Assembly: GCF_009695585.1 (NCBI RefSeq)
Contig: NZ_VUNR01000002.1
Location: forward strand, 1-64,000
Direction: 5' to 3'
DNA from: Anaerovibrio slackiae
GTDB lineage: Bacteria > Bacillota > Negativicutes > Selenomonadales > Selenomonadaceae
Length of the DNA: 64,000 nucleotides
The translations under genes were made by a program, and so were the position numbers. The first letter of the stretch is position 1. The number at the start of each line of letters is the position of its first letter. This document shows positions 17,135 to 26,829 of the stretch, in pieces. The notes under the pieces are model-generated. The model saw only the letters and a program-made list of their open reading frames with translations. It ran no database searches and was not told the DNA's origin.

Positions 17135-18802
17135 TTAGAACAAGCCAGTAATCCTGCCCTGCACATCAATATCCATATTCTCCGCAGCCGGCTTCTTCGG
17201 CAGGCCCGGCATGGTGAGAATATCACCAGTCAGTGCCACAATAAAGCCTGCACCGGCAGAAATCCTGAGCTCCTTCACGGTAATGCGGAAGCCCTCCGGG
17301 CGGCCCAGCTTAGTCGGGTCATCAGACAAGGAATACTGGGTCTTTGCCATGCAGACAGGCATCTTGTCAAGACCCAGGGCCTCAATCTCCGCCAGCTGCT
17401 TCTTGGCAGGGCCGGTGAAGTCAACACCGTCCGCGCCATAAATCTCCCTGGCAACAGCCCCAATCTTCTCAGGAATGGACTGCTCCACCTCATACATAAA
17501 GCGGAAATTGCTTGGCTTCTCCATGGCTTCCATAACCTTGTCAGCCAGCTCCAGGCCGCCTTCGCCGCCCTTTGCCCATACCTCGGACAGAGCCACGGAA
17601 GCCCCCATAGCCACGCACTTCTCCTCCACGAAGTCCAGTTCTTCCTTGGTATCCGTAGGGAAAGCGTTGATAGCCACCACAGCAGGCAGGCCGAACTTCT
17701 GCACATTCTCAATGTGCTTGGTCAGGTTGGCCAGGCCCTTCTCCAGCGCAGCCATATCCACCTTGCCCAGCTCGGTCTTTGGCAGTCCGCCATGCATCTT
17801 CAGGGCGCGGACAGTAGCCACGATAACCACCGCATCAGGATGAATACCGGCAAAGCGGCACTTGATATCCAGGAACTTCTCAGCACCCAGGTCTGCACCG
17901 AAGCCAGCCTCGGTTACCACCACATCAGCAAACTTCAGGGCAAACTTGGTAGCCATGACGGAGTTGCAACCGTGGGCGATATTGGCAAACGGGCCGCCAT
18001 GGATCAGGGCAGGAGTGCCCTCCAGAGTCTGCACCAGATTTGGCTTAATGGCATCTTTAAAGAGCAGCGTCAGGGCGCCGGTCACGTTCAGCTCATCAGC
18101 CCGGACAGCACGGCCATCACGGGTATAAGCCACCACAATCTGCCCCAGGCGCTTCTTCATATCCTCAAGGTCTGAAGACAGGCAGAGAATGGCCATCATC
18201 TCGGAAGCAACGGTAATGTCAAAGCCGGTCTCCCGAGGTACGCCATGAGCCTTGCCCCCCATGCCGATAACTACATGACGCAGGGCGCGGTCATTCAGGT
18301 CCAGCACACGCTTCCATGCCACACGGCGCACATCAATATCCAGGGCGTTGCCCTGCTGGATGTGATTGTCAATCACTGCTGCCAGCAGGTTGTGGGCAGT
18401 GGTAATAGCATGGAAATCACCGGTAAAGTGCAGGTTGATGTCCTCCATCGGCACCACCTGGGCATAGCCGCCGCCTGCGGCACCGCCCTTCAGGCCGAAG
18501 CATGGCCCCAGGGATGGCTCACGGAGTGCTACAGCCACCTTCTTGCCCTGTTTGTTCAGGGCATCAGCCAGGCCTACGCTGGTGGTAGTCTTGCCCTCGC
18601 CGGCAGGCGTAGGATTGATAGCCGTTACCAGAACCAGCTTACCATCCTTGTCATTTTTTACCTTGTTCCAGGCATCCAGGGAAATCTTGGCCTTGTACTT
18701 GCCGTACATTTCCAAATCGTCCTCGCAAATGTCGAGTTTGGCAGCAATCTGGCGAATGTGCTGCATCTGAGCTTCCTGGGCGATTTCAACATCAGTTTTC
18801 AT
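17135..18802 (-). CDS. fhs: Formate--tetrahydrofolate ligase
   Basis: A 555-residue ligase that makes 10-formyl-THF from formate, ATP and THF. It shows the P-loop-like [20 protein letters not shown] near residue 66, [20 protein letters not shown], the [17 protein letters not shown] block and [19 protein letters not shown]. Length and motif order fit the family. The ATG at 18802 follows GGGGGAA. It lies between folD and metF, so the operon encodes the formate-to-methyl-THF branch. No CO dehydrogenase or formate dehydrogenase gene is in the window, so a complete acetyl-CoA pathway cannot be claimed; purine and serine/glycine metabolism would explain it as well. Confidence 0.97.
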   Translation of the reverse strand: MKTDVEIAQEAQMQHIRQIAAKLDICEDDLEMYGKYKAKISLDAWNKVKNDKDGKLVLVTAINPTPAGEGKTTTSVGLADALNKQGKKVAVALREPSLGPCFGLKGGAAGGGYAQVVPMEDINLHFTGDFHAITTAHNLLAAVIDNHIQQGNALDIDVRRVAWKRVLDLNDRALRHVVIGMGGKAHGVPRETGFDITVASEMMAILCLSSDLEDMKKRLGQIVVAYTRDGRAVRADELNVTGALTLLFKDAIKPNLVQTLEGTPALIHGGPFANIAHGCNSVMATKFALKFADVVVTEAGFGADLGAEKFLDIKCRFAGIHPDAVVIVATVRALKMHGGLPKTELGKVDMAALEKGLANLTKHIENVQKFGLPAVVAINAFPTDTKEELDFVEEKCVAMGASVALSEVWAKGGEGGLELADKVMEAMEKPSNFRFMYEVEQSIPEKIGAVAREIYGADGVDFTGPAKKQLAEIEALGLDKMPVCMAKTQYSLSDDPTKLGRPEGFRITVKELRISAGAGFIVALTGDILTMPGLPKKPAAENMDIDVQGRITGLF

Positions 18803-18907
18803 AAATACAATTCCCCCTAAATAGACTAAAAATAACTCTTGTTTATAACAGCAGTATGGCTTGCCCCAAACAATGCCATCTGCCCATTATCTATATTGGT
18901 AGTTTGC

Positions 18908-19771
18908 TTATTTCTCCAGCTGCAGCCGTGCCGCCTCAACGGTATTCTGCATCAGCATGGCGATAGTCAGCAATCCCACGCCCCCCGGCACAGGGGTAAT
19001 AGCACCGGCAACCTCCTTGACGGACTCAAAGTCCACATCCCCTACCAGCTTTTTCGGTGCGATGCGGTTGATGCCCACGTCAATAACGGCAGCTCCCGGC
19101 TTCACCATGTCGGCAGTGACAAAGTTCGGCCTGCCCACAGCTGCCACCAGGATATCCGCCTGCCTGGTCACCTCGGCAAGGTTCTTGGTGCGAGAGTGAC
19201 AGATAGTCACAGTGGCATTCTTGCCCAAAAGCAGGTGCAGCATCGGCTTGCCCACAATATTGCTCCTGCCGATAACCACTGCATTGGCACCCTCAATAGG
19301 AATATCAGCCAGCTCCAGCATCCTGAGGCAGCCATGAGGCGTACAAGGCACCAGTGCCTTCTGACCTGTTACCAGCCTGCCCACGTTCACCGGATGGAAG
19401 CCGTCCACATCCTTCAGCGGGTCAATGGCCTCCAGCACCTCTGACTCGTATGGCTGCAACGCCTTCGGCAGCGGCAGCTGCACCAGAATGCCGTGAATCT
19501 TCTCATCCTTGTTCAGGCGGTCAATCTCTGCCAGAAGCTCCTCCCTTGTGGTGGTCTCAGGCATCTCAACCCCTTCGGAGTAAAAGCCCAGTTCAGTGCA
19601 TGCCTTGTGCTTGTTGCGGACATATACCTGAGAAGCAGGATTTTCACCTACGATAATAACCGCCAAACCAGGGGTAATCCCATACTTTTCCTTCAGCTCG
19701 GCAGCCTTTTGCCCTGCTTCCTCACGAAGCTTCGCAGCGAAAACCTTGCCCTCTAATAATCTTGCAGTCAT
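18908..19771 (-). CDS. folD: Bifunctional methylene-THF dehydrogenase/methenyl-THF cyclohydrolase
   Basis: A 287-residue FolD protein interconverting 5,10-methylene-, methenyl- and 10-formyl-THF. It has [14 protein letters not shown] with the catalytic Lys, [37 protein letters not shown] (NADP-binding loop) and the C-terminal [16 protein letters not shown]. The ATG at 19771 follows GGAAAGGAG; a longer reading from 19837 has no ribosome binding site. It is the first gene of the folD-fhs-metF-nfnAB series. The 105-nt gap to fhs shows no clear terminator. Confidence 0.96.
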   Translation of the reverse strand: MTARLLEGKVFAAKLREEAGQKAAELKEKYGITPGLAVIIVGENPASQVYVRNKHKACTELGFYSEGVEMPETTTREELLAEIDRLNKDEKIHGILVQLPLPKALQPYESEVLEAIDPLKDVDGFHPVNVGRLVTGQKALVPCTPHGCLRMLELADIPIEGANAVVIGRSNIVGKPMLHLLLGKNATVTICHSRTKNLAEVTRQADILVAAVGRPNFVTADMVKPGAAVIDVGINRIAPKKLVGDVDFESVKEVAGAITPVPGGVGLLTIAMLMQNTVEAARLQLEK

Positions 19772-19866
19772 ACAAAAACGCTCCTTTCCACGGAGAAAAA
19801 TATATAATCCAGCCGTTACATACTGCACAGGCTGCACCAGCTCCCTGCGGCATCAATCATGTAGCA

Positions 19867-20796
19867 TTAGCCGTGCAGCAGCACATCCAGCAGCGTGCAG
19901 ATAAAAATCGCCACTGACACGATGCCATTGTGCACATAATAACGGCGTGTAAAGGCCCGAAAGCCCCTTACATCAATAATCTTGTGCTGGTAGTACAGAG
20001 TCCCCCCTGCAATGCCCACACCTATATAATACAGATACCCCAGCCCGAAAAGCTGGCCCAGATAAAAGAATACCGCCAGGGTAACCACATGGGTAAGCTT
20101 CGCCAGAAGCAGTGCCTTCTCCGCCCCCAAAAGGGTGGCCATGGAGTGGAGCCCATGCTCCTTGTCAAACTTCTCGTCCTGGGCGCCATACACCACATCA
20201 AAGCCGCCAATCCACAGCACTACTGCCAGGAACAGCACCACCATGGGGTACTCCACCTCACCTGTCACAGCCACCCAGGCACCGGCAGGTGCCATGGCTA
20301 CCGCCACGCCGCAGATGTAGTGGCACAGGCAGGTCAGCCGCTTCATATAAGGGTAAACAATGAAGGGCAGCGCTGCCACCGGCAAAAGCTTGATGCAGAT
20401 AGGATTCAGCTGCAGCACGGAGAAAATCAGCACGGCAAAGCAGATTGCCAGCAGAAGATAAACATCCCTGTGGGTTATCAGCCCTGCCACCATAGGCCTT
20501 TCATTAAACCTCGGCTGGTCCTTGTCATACTTCAAATCAATCATGTTGTCCAGGGCCAGCGCCGCACTACGGGCCGCCACAATAGTCGTAGTCACCCACA
20601 GCACCGTCCACCAGTCAGTTGTCAGCCCGTGCATCTTGTTGGCCAAAAGCACCGCCATATAGGCAAAAGGCAGGGAAAACACAATCTGATAAAAAGCGAT
20701 ATTGCTGAGATGGGCATCTATTTTCTGCCAAAATGTCATATTATTCACGTCAATCTTTTCAAATACCTCGTCATCATCACGGTTCAATCTAGTCAA
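19867..20796 (-). CDS. UbiA-family prenyltransferase (probable menaquinone pathway)
   Basis: A UbiA-type membrane prenyltransferase of about 309 residues with roughly eight hydrophobic segments. The first Asp motif is seen as ALALDNMIDLKYDKDQPRFNERP (NxxxDxxxD) near residue 78 and the second as YGAQDEKFDKEHGL (DxxxD). It attaches a polyprenyl chain to an aromatic acid. It overlaps the ubiD gene and is close to the polyprenyl synthase gene, which together suggest quinone synthesis, possibly the futalosine route (MqnP/MqnL type), but this is inference. The start is uncertain: a TTG at 20796 overlaps the ubiD stop and has GGGAGG upstream; an ATG at 20739 is the alternative. Confidence 0.85.
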   Translation of the reverse strand: MTRLNRDDDEVFEKIDVNNMTFWQKIDAHLSNIAFYQIVFSLPFAYMAVLLANKMHGLTTDWWTVLWVTTTIVAARSAALALDNMIDLKYDKDQPRFNERPMVAGLITHRDVYLLLAICFAVLIFSVLQLNPICIKLLPVAALPFIVYPYMKRLTCLCHYICGVAVAMAPAGAWVAVTGEVEYPMVVLFLAVVLWIGGFDVVYGAQDEKFDKEHGLHSMATLLGAEKALLLAKLTHVVTLAVFFYLGQLFGLGYLYYIGVGIAGGTLYYQHKIIDVRGFRAFTRRYYVHNGIVSVAIFICTLLDVLLHG

Positions 20797-22249
20797 GGCC
20801 CAGCGCCTCCCATTTCCTGTCCACCATGGCCTTGACAGACTCATCCATCACAATCTCGTCAGGCCACTCCCGGGTGTGCCCTTCCTCCGGCCAGGTCTTG
20901 GTGGCATCGATGCCCACCTTGGTACCCCACTTGGCCATCGGAGATGAGTGATCCAGCACGTCAAGAGGCCCCTCCATCATCACCAGGTCACGCTTGGCAT
21001 CGATGTTGTTGAACACACGCCACCAGACTTCCTTCTCATTCTGCACATCCACATGGGCATCCACCACGATAATCATCTTGATGAACATCATCTGCCCCAT
21101 GCCCCACAGGGCATTCATGACCTTCTTGGCCTGCATTGGATAGGTTTTCTTGATGGAGACAAAAATGCAGTCATGGAACACACCTTCCAAAGGCATGTTG
21201 ATATCCACCACCTCCGGGATTGCCTGCTGCAGGAGAGGCAAAAACAGCCTTTCCGTGGCCTTGGCCAGGAAGCAGTCCTCCATCGGCGGCTTGCCTACGA
21301 TAGTAGCTGCATAAATCGGGTTCTTTCTATGGGTAATGCAGGTAATGTGGAAAACAGGATAGTAATCAGCCAGGGAATAGTAGCCGGTATGGTCACCAAA
21401 TGGCCCCTCCCAGCGACGTTCATCCACATCCACATAGCCCTCCAGGATAATCTCTGCATCGGCAGGCACCTCTACATCCACCGTCTTGCACTTGACCATC
21501 TCCACGGACTTGTGGCGCAAAAAGCCTGCAAACACCATCTCATCAATATCCCTCGGCAATGGAGCCGTAGCCGCATAGGTTACTACCGGGTCCGTACCGA
21601 TAGCCACCGCCACCTCCATGCGCTGTCCCCCCAATGCCTTGGTATCACGGCAGTTGTCCGCGCCATTCTTGTGGATATGCCAGTGCATGCCGGTGGTCCG
21701 GCTGTCATACTTCTGCAGGCGGTACATGCCCACGTTGCGCTTGCCGGTCTTCGGATTCCTGGTGAAAACCAGCGGCAAGGTAATGAACCTGCCCCCATCC
21801 TGAGGCCAGCACTTCAAAATCGGGAACTTGTCCAGGGAAGGATTGTCCGTAATCACAACCTCCTGGCAAGGCGCCTTCTTCACATACTTAGGAAAGTTGA
21901 TGGCCTTTTTGGCCATAGGAATAATCGACAGCAAATCTGTCTTGTGGGACAGGGAGATATAGGGCAGCTTCAAAATCTCCCGCATCTCATCAGCCACATC
22001 ATCCAGCTTCTCCACACCGAAGGCGATGGCCATGCGCTCCATGCTGCCAAAGGCATTCATCAGCACAGGCATATCATAGCCCCTGACATTCTCAAACAGC
22101 AGGGCGACATTCTTGTCCCCTTCCATCTTGGAAACCCTGTCCGTAATCTCCGTAATCTCCAGCTCGCAATCCACCTCTGCCTGAATGCGCTTCAGCAGCC
22201 CGCGGTGCTCCAGCTCTGCAATGTATTCCCGTAAATCTCTAAACGCCAT
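20789..22249 (-). CDS. UbiD-family decarboxylase
   Basis: A 486-residue member of the UbiD family, prenylated-FMN-dependent decarboxylases. Signature segments include GTDPVVTYAATAPLP near residue 220, VPADAEIILEGYVDVDERRWEGPFGDHTGYY with the catalytic Glu-Arg-Glu region, and KKTYPMQAKKVMNALWGMGQ. The cofactor-making UbiX is not in the window. The ATG at 22249 follows GGGGGAAAG. The stop overlaps the start of the ubiA-like gene, so the two are translationally coupled. It probably removes the carboxyl group from a prenylated aromatic precursor of menaquinone (inferred from neighbours). Confidence 0.9.
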   Translation of the reverse strand: MAFRDLREYIAELEHRGLLKRIQAEVDCELEITEITDRVSKMEGDKNVALLFENVRGYDMPVLMNAFGSMERMAIAFGVEKLDDVADEMREILKLPYISLSHKTDLLSIIPMAKKAINFPKYVKKAPCQEVVITDNPSLDKFPILKCWPQDGGRFITLPLVFTRNPKTGKRNVGMYRLQKYDSRTTGMHWHIHKNGADNCRDTKALGGQRMEVAVAIGTDPVVTYAATAPLPRDIDEMVFAGFLRHKSVEMVKCKTVDVEVPADAEIILEGYVDVDERRWEGPFGDHTGYYSLADYYPVFHITCITHRKNPIYAATIVGKPPMEDCFLAKATERLFLPLLQQAIPEVVDINMPLEGVFHDCIFVSIKKTYPMQAKKVMNALWGMGQMMFIKMIIVVDAHVDVQNEKEVWWRVFNNIDAKRDLVMMEGPLDVLDHSSPMAKWGTKVGIDATKTWPEEGHTREWPDEIVMDESVKAMVDRKWEALGLD

Positions 22250-22339
22250 CTATTTTCTTTCCCCCTATTACTAAAAAATAAAACAGCACACATATTTATT
22301 ATAGCTTTAATACGGAAAAAACTCAATAACTCAGCAAAC

Positions 22340-22382
22340 AAAAATAGCCCTTCCATAAAACTGAAAGGACTATCATCGTTGA
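22340..22382 (-). terminator. Rho-independent terminator after the polyprenyl synthase gene
   Basis: The minus strand reads ATAGTCCTTTC, a loop, GGAAGGGCTAT and TTTTTG. It lies in the gap between the polyprenyl synthase gene and ubiD, so these two are probably separate transcripts. Confidence 0.7.
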
Positions 22383-22436
22383 TAGAAGCATATACAGCTA
22401 TAAAAACATGCAAACCATAAATACATGCAAAGGGGC

Positions 22437-23411
22437 TTAGAATTTGCGTCCGCCCACAAAGCTGACAATCATGCGGTAAGACTCCCTTATTTCCTCCGGC
22501 ATTTCCTCCGGCAGGGCAGCCACTGCCCCCTCAAGGAATTCCTCCACCTTTTTCCTGGTAAACTCAATGCCGTCACTGGCACGGACAATCTCCAATGCCC
22601 TCTGCACCATCTCCGGCGTCATGTTCCTGTCCGTCACAATCTGACGGAGCTCATCCCTGTCAGGGCTAATCTCCAGAGCACGGATGGCAGGCAGGGTGAC
22701 AATGCCCTGCAAGATATCATTCCCGGCAGGCTTGCCCAAAGTCTTTGCATCACTGGTCAGGTCCAGCAGGTCATCCGTCAGCTGGAACGCCATGCCTACA
22801 TTGTAGCCAAAATCATACAGTGCCTGGATATAGCCCTCAGGCAGCTTTGCCACATCGCCCCCCAGCTGGCAGGCAATGGCGATAAAATTGGCAGTCTTCT
22901 TGGCAATACGCTCAAAATACTCGTCCACATCACAGGAAGCGTGATAGATTTCCTTGTTCTGAATCAGCTCCCCGGAGCTGAGGTCGCAAATCAGCCGGGC
23001 CAGCTGCCTGTCCACCCGCTTGCTGTAATTGCTCTCCGCCACCAGGGCAAATGCCTTGGCAAAAAGATAATCACCAGCCAGGATGGAAATCTGGTTGCCC
23101 CACTTGGCATTGGCAGTAGCGGAACCCCGGCGGGTAGCCGCGCTGTCAATCACATCATCATGCACCAGGGATGCCATGTGCATCATCTCCAAGGCAACCC
23201 CCAAAGGCATAGCCTCCTGCAGGGAGAATTTCTCCCCGCAACGGGCCGCCAGAAAATAAATTGCCGGCCTGAGGCGCTTGCCCCCGGATTTTACCAGATG
23301 GGTGCCAATCTCCGTTATAACCTTCTCCGGCGCGCTGACAGCCTCCTGCAAGGCAACTTCCAGCTCAGCCAAATCATTTTTAATCAAATCAAACATCTTG
23401 TTTGCCAACAC
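22437..23411 (-). CDS. Polyprenyl diphosphate synthase (heptaprenyl/octaprenyl type)
   Basis: A 324-residue trans-prenyltransferase. The first Asp-rich motif is LVHDDVIDSAATRRG near residue 83, with GGKRLRPAIYFLAA before it. The second is FQLTDDLLDLTSDAKTLGKP near residue 210. These bind the allylic and isopentenyl diphosphates through Mg2+. Small residues before the first motif (MMHMAS) suggest a long-chain product such as the menaquinone side chain; the exact length cannot be read. The start is a GTG at 23411 with AGGTG upstream, or the ATG at 23396. The gene is divergent from the chemoreceptor gene. Confidence 0.9.
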   Translation of the reverse strand: MLANKMFDLIKNDLAELEVALQEAVSAPEKVITEIGTHLVKSGGKRLRPAIYFLAARCGEKFSLQEAMPLGVALEMMHMASLVHDDVIDSAATRRGSATANAKWGNQISILAGDYLFAKAFALVAESNYSKRVDRQLARLICDLSSGELIQNKEIYHASCDVDEYFERIAKKTANFIAIACQLGGDVAKLPEGYIQALYDFGYNVGMAFQLTDDLLDLTSDAKTLGKPAGNDILQGIVTLPAIRALEISPDRDELRQIVTDRNMTPEMVQRALEIVRASDGIEFTRKKVEEFLEGAVAALPEEMPEEIRESYRMIVSFVGGRKF

Positions 23412-23702
23412 ATATCACCTGCAAATATAAATCCTCGCGTTTTTCAAACGCGACACAACAATTTTACTACATATTGCCTAATTTCGCAAATTATTCTTAA
23501 AATACTTCGTTTTGCGTTTTTCAGGCACATATTATCCCCGGGGAGCCGGATAGTTTTTTCATCCATTAACAAAAGAATATGTGAAAATCTTCCTAAAAAT
23601 CCTAGGCAAATTTCTCACAAGTATGTTAAACTATAGAAGGAGTAATGCTGTATGCACAAATATTATATAAATTATACAAATAATTCATAAGGGGATAGGA
23701 TT
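23412..23702. other. Divergent intergenic region between polyprenyl synthase and chemoreceptor genes
   Basis: About 290 nt separate two divergent genes. It contains a perfect 7-bp hairpin CGCGTTT-TTC-AAACGCG (23436-23452) in the leader of the prenyl synthase gene, AT-rich sequence, and a possible 12-codon ORF (23652-23690) with AGGAG nine bases upstream, ahead of the chemoreceptor start. I found no convincing sigma-28 or sigma-70 pair. Confidence 0.4.
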
Positions 23703-25529
23703 ATGTTGCAAAGTCTTTTTTCAAATCTCAATCTTACCAAAAAGCTGACTAGCAGCTTTTTGCTGCTGGCGTTCATTCCCGTGGCAATAGTGACTGCCAT
23801 TGCCATGAATACCATGTATGATGAGCGGCTGGAGCAGATTGACCAGCACAACATCTACCTGGCCAGGCTGAAGGCTGGTGATATGGCGGAAACCTTCATG
23901 AACCAGGCGCACTTCATGGAAGCCCTGAGTGAAACAGAGGCAGTCCGCAGCATGGACAAAAACCGCATGGAGCATATCCTGCAAGTAGCCAAGAAGGACT
24001 CTCCTACAGTATCCAGCCTTTTCATCTGCGATACCAACGGCCAGCAGGTTGCCAGGGATTCCGGCAACTATGTAAACGTGGCTGACCGGGACTACATCAA
24101 GGCAGTGCTGCAGCAGGGTAAGCCGTACGCCTTCAGTGATGCCACTATTTCCAAGGCCACCAACAAGGTGATGATTATCGCCGCCGTGCCAATCAAGAAC
24201 GAGCAGGGAGCAATCATCGGCGCTATGGCCTCCACCTTCAACATGGATACCCTGCAGACACTTTTGAACGAAAATACCAATATGCTCAATGACCGCAAGG
24301 AGGTCATTTACCTGACCGACTCCAAGGGCAACGTGATGATTCACCCGGAGCAGAAATTCGTTGAAACCATCACCAACTGGAATACTATGGCACCTGTCAA
24401 ATCCGCTGCCGACGGCAAATCTATCGCCATGGAGTACATAAACGCAGATGGCGCAGACTGCCTGGCTGCTTCATCCCCTGTAGGCAGCATGGGCTGGGGA
24501 CTGGTGGTAGAAAATAACCGCAGCGAGGTCATGGATGTCCTCTACTCCGCCATCATGCAGGTAGCAGCAGTAGTGCTCATCCTGCTCCTGGGCGTATTTG
24601 TCTTTGCCAGGGTGCTTGCAGGTACCTTCGTCCGTCCGATGAAGGAGCTAGAGGAAAAAACCGGCATGATGGCAAATGGTGACCTGACCGTCCATCTCGA
24701 TGTGCATTCCAACGACGAAATCGGCCACGCCGCCCTTGCCTTCAACAAGATGGCAAAGCAGATGAACGATGTCATGGGCAAGATTGCCGTTGCCGCCCAG
24801 CAGGTGGCCAGCGGCTCCAAGAACATCTCCGACTCCGGCAACATGCTGGCTAAAGGTGCTTCTACCCAGGCGTCCTCCGTGGAGGAGCTGTCCGCTTCTA
24901 TCGCTGAAATCACCGCCCAGACCACCGGCAACGCCACCAATGCCACCCATGCCAACGAGCTCACCAAGGAGGCAGATGCCAAGGCTCAGGCAGGCAACAA
25001 GCGCATGGAGGAAATGCTCCAGGCTATGTCCGATATCAACGAATCCTCCGCCAACATTGCCAAGATTATCAAGGTGATTGACGAGATTGCCTTCCAGACC
25101 AACATCCTGGCCCTCAATGCCGCCGTGGAGGCGGCCAGGGCAGGCCAGCATGGCAAGGGCTTTGCCGTGGTAGCAGAAGAAGTGCGCAATCTCGCCGCCC
25201 GCTCTGCCAAGGCAGCCAAGGAGACCACCGACATCATCGAAAAGTCCATCGATACCGTCAATGCCGGTACGGAGCTGGCCCGGGGCACTGCCGAGGCTCT
25301 CAGGAGCATTCAGGAAAGCATCGACCAGATCACCGGCCTGGTGGGCGGCATCGCCGATGCGTCCCAGAAGCAGAGCTCTGCCCTGCAAATGCTCAATCAG
25401 GGCGTCCTGCAGGTTTCCAATGTGGTGCAGACCAACTCCTCCACTGCCGAGGAATCCGCCGCCGCTTCCGTGGAGCTCAGTGCCCAGGCAGACCTTCTGC
25501 AGGAAGCTGTCCGCAGATTCAAAATCTGA
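23703..25529 (+). CDS. Methyl-accepting chemotaxis protein with periplasmic Cache-type sensor
   Basis: A 608-residue chemoreceptor. A first membrane helix lies at residues 14-35, a periplasmic double-Cache-like sensor at about 38-278 ([20 protein letters not shown] and [15 protein letters not shown] are typical), a second helix near 280-303, then HAMP (about 303-355) and the signalling domain. The conserved hairpin tip reads [20 protein letters not shown] and then [20 protein letters not shown]. No CheR-binding pentapeptide is seen at the C-terminus. It implies a motile cell, as expected for Selenomonas. The ATG follows AAGGGGATAG. It is followed by a strong terminator and stands alone, with no other che genes nearby. 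The ligand is unknown. Confidence 0.95.
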   Translation: MLQSLFSNLNLTKKLTSSFLLLAFIPVAIVTAIAMNTMYDERLEQIDQHNIYLARLKAGDMAETFMNQAHFMEALSETEAVRSMDKNRMEHILQVAKKDSPTVSSLFICDTNGQQVARDSGNYVNVADRDYIKAVLQQGKPYAFSDATISKATNKVMIIAAVPIKNEQGAIIGAMASTFNMDTLQTLLNENTNMLNDRKEVIYLTDSKGNVMIHPEQKFVETITNWNTMAPVKSAADGKSIAMEYINADGADCLAASSPVGSMGWGLVVENNRSEVMDVLYSAIMQVAAVVLILLLGVFVFARVLAGTFVRPMKELEEKTGMMANGDLTVHLDVHSNDEIGHAALAFNKMAKQMNDVMGKIAVAAQQVASGSKNISDSGNMLAKGASTQASSVEELSASIAEITAQTTGNATNATHANELTKEADAKAQAGNKRMEEMLQAMSDINESSANIAKIIKVIDEIAFQTNILALNAAVEAARAGQHGKGFAVVAEEVRNLAARSAKAAKETTDIIEKSIDTVNAGTELARGTAEALRSIQESIDQITGLVGGIADASQKQSSALQMLNQGVLQVSNVVQTNSSTAEESAAASVELSAQADLLQEAVRRFKI

Positions 25530-25587
25530 CAGCTGTAGATTGATTGCTATAAAATGATTTCTGCAATTTCTGCAAAATGAATTCTGC

Positions 25588-25628
25588 AAAAATCCCGAAC
25601 ATTCTGCCATTGACTGTTCGGGATTTTT
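25588..25628 (+). terminator. Rho-independent terminator after the chemoreceptor gene
   Basis: A perfect 14-bp inverted repeat, AAAAATCCCGAACA and TGTTCGGGATTTTT, with a 13-nt loop ends in a T run. It is placed 59 nt after the stop codon. Confidence 0.9.
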
Positions 25629-25660
25629 CTTATATGATGTGTATTATTATATTGCGTGCG

Positions 25661-25720
25661 TTATGTGTATTATGCGCTATTTATGTGTAGTATACGCCAT
25701 TTGTGTGCATTATACGCTAT
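25661..25720 (+). repeat. Three 20-bp tandem direct repeats before the recombinase gene
   Basis: The units are TTATGTGTATTATGCGCTAT (25661), TTATGTGTAGTATACGCCAT (25681) and TTGTGTGCATTATACGCTAT (25701), in exact 20-bp phase. A degenerate unit with GATGTGTATTATTA precedes them at 25636. The array ends 38 nt before the tyrosine recombinase start codon, between it and the chemoreceptor terminator. The regular spacing of about two helical turns suggests a protein-binding array: an operator, or arm-type recombinase sites. Confidence 0.8.
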
Positions 25721-25758
25721 TCGTACTGAAATGATTTTCTTTGCATCAAGGTGATAAA

Positions 25759-26742
25759 ATGAATATTCGCGATGATTTTTTGCTTTATGACAACAAGGAA
25801 ATAAATAAAAATGTCCTGCTCTCCGCCAAGAGCAAGCGGCGCATGAAGAAAGCCAAGTCAGACAACACCCTGAAATCCTACTCTGCTGACTGGAATGACT
25901 TTACGGACTGGTGCGAGGCGGCGGAGCTCTGTCCCCTGCCCTGCAAGCCGGAGGATATTGTCAACTACATCAATGACCTGGCGGACCATGCCAAGGCAAA
26001 CACCGTCTCCCGGCGAGTGACCGCCATCTCCGAAAACCACATTGCCGCAGGCTATCAGGAAAGCAATCCTGCCAAGCATGTCATGGTGCACAACGCCATG
26101 CAGGCAATCCGCCGGGAAAAGGGCACCTTCCAGCACGGCAAGTCCCCTATTCTCATGGAAACCCTGCCCCTGCTGGCAGATATGCTGACGGGCAAGGACC
26201 TGGTTACCCTCAGAGACAGAGCCCTGCTGTTCCTGGGCTTTGCAGGAGCCTTCCGCCGCTCGGAGCTGGTGGCTGTGCAGATGGAGGATTTGACCTTCAC
26301 CACCCAGGGGCTTGTGGTCTTCATCCCCCAGTCCAAGGGTGACCAGATGGGTGCCGGCAGCCAGATAGCCGTTCCCTACGCGCCTGACAGGGATATCTGC
26401 GCCGTCAGGGCAGTGCGGGCATGGATTGATGCCGCAGGGCTCACCACAGGCCCCCTGTTCCGTGGCTTCAAGCGCAACCTGCAGCCCCGGGACACCCAGC
26501 TCAACGACAAGGCGGTTGCCACCATCGTCAAGAAATACATGGCACGGCTGGGGCTGAATCCTGATGATTTCGCCGGGCACAGCCTCCGCCGCGGCTTTGC
26601 TACCAGTGCCGCCCAGCACGACCTGGATACCTTGTCCATCATGCGGCAGACGCGGCACAAATCCGAAAAAATGGTGCACCGCTACATCGAGCAGGGCAAT
26701 CTGTTCAAGGAAAACGCCCTCAACAAGATGTACGAAAGATAA
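25759..26742 (+). CDS. Solitary tyrosine recombinase (phage integrase family)
   Basis: A 327-residue tyrosine recombinase with an N-terminal SAM-like DNA-binding domain (about residues 20-110; LKSYSADWNDFTDWCEAAEL) and a C-terminal catalytic domain. Catalytic residues are visible: Arg in GAFRRSELVA, Lys in PQSKGDQMGAG, HxxR in GHSLRRGFAT, His in TRHKSEKM and the Tyr nucleophile in VHRYIEQGN. The ATG at 25759 follows AAGGTGA. No excisionase, phage or plasmid genes are adjacent, and GC content is like the core, so it is not an obvious recent prophage remnant. Its target is unknown; the tandem 20-bp repeats just upstream are candidates for binding. Confidence 0.92.
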   Translation: MNIRDDFLLYDNKEINKNVLLSAKSKRRMKKAKSDNTLKSYSADWNDFTDWCEAAELCPLPCKPEDIVNYINDLADHAKANTVSRRVTAISENHIAAGYQESNPAKHVMVHNAMQAIRREKGTFQHGKSPILMETLPLLADMLTGKDLVTLRDRALLFLGFAGAFRRSELVAVQMEDLTFTTQGLVVFIPQSKGDQMGAGSQIAVPYAPDRDICAVRAVRAWIDAAGLTTGPLFRGFKRNLQPRDTQLNDKAVATIVKKYMARLGLNPDDFAGHSLRRGFATSAAQHDLDTLSIMRQTRHKSEKMVHRYIEQGNLFKENALNKMYER

Positions 26743-26829
26743 GCCAGGCACAAAACTAGAGCAAACATAAGGCTAGAACAAGCTAAGATAAAATAGTGAA
26801 AACAACCTAAATATGAAAGGAATTAATAT

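Noticed and set aside
25759-26742. Recombinase as remnant of a prophage or integrative element
   Set aside because: No phage, excisionase, relaxase or cargo genes flank it, no att-like duplication was found and its composition matches the core.
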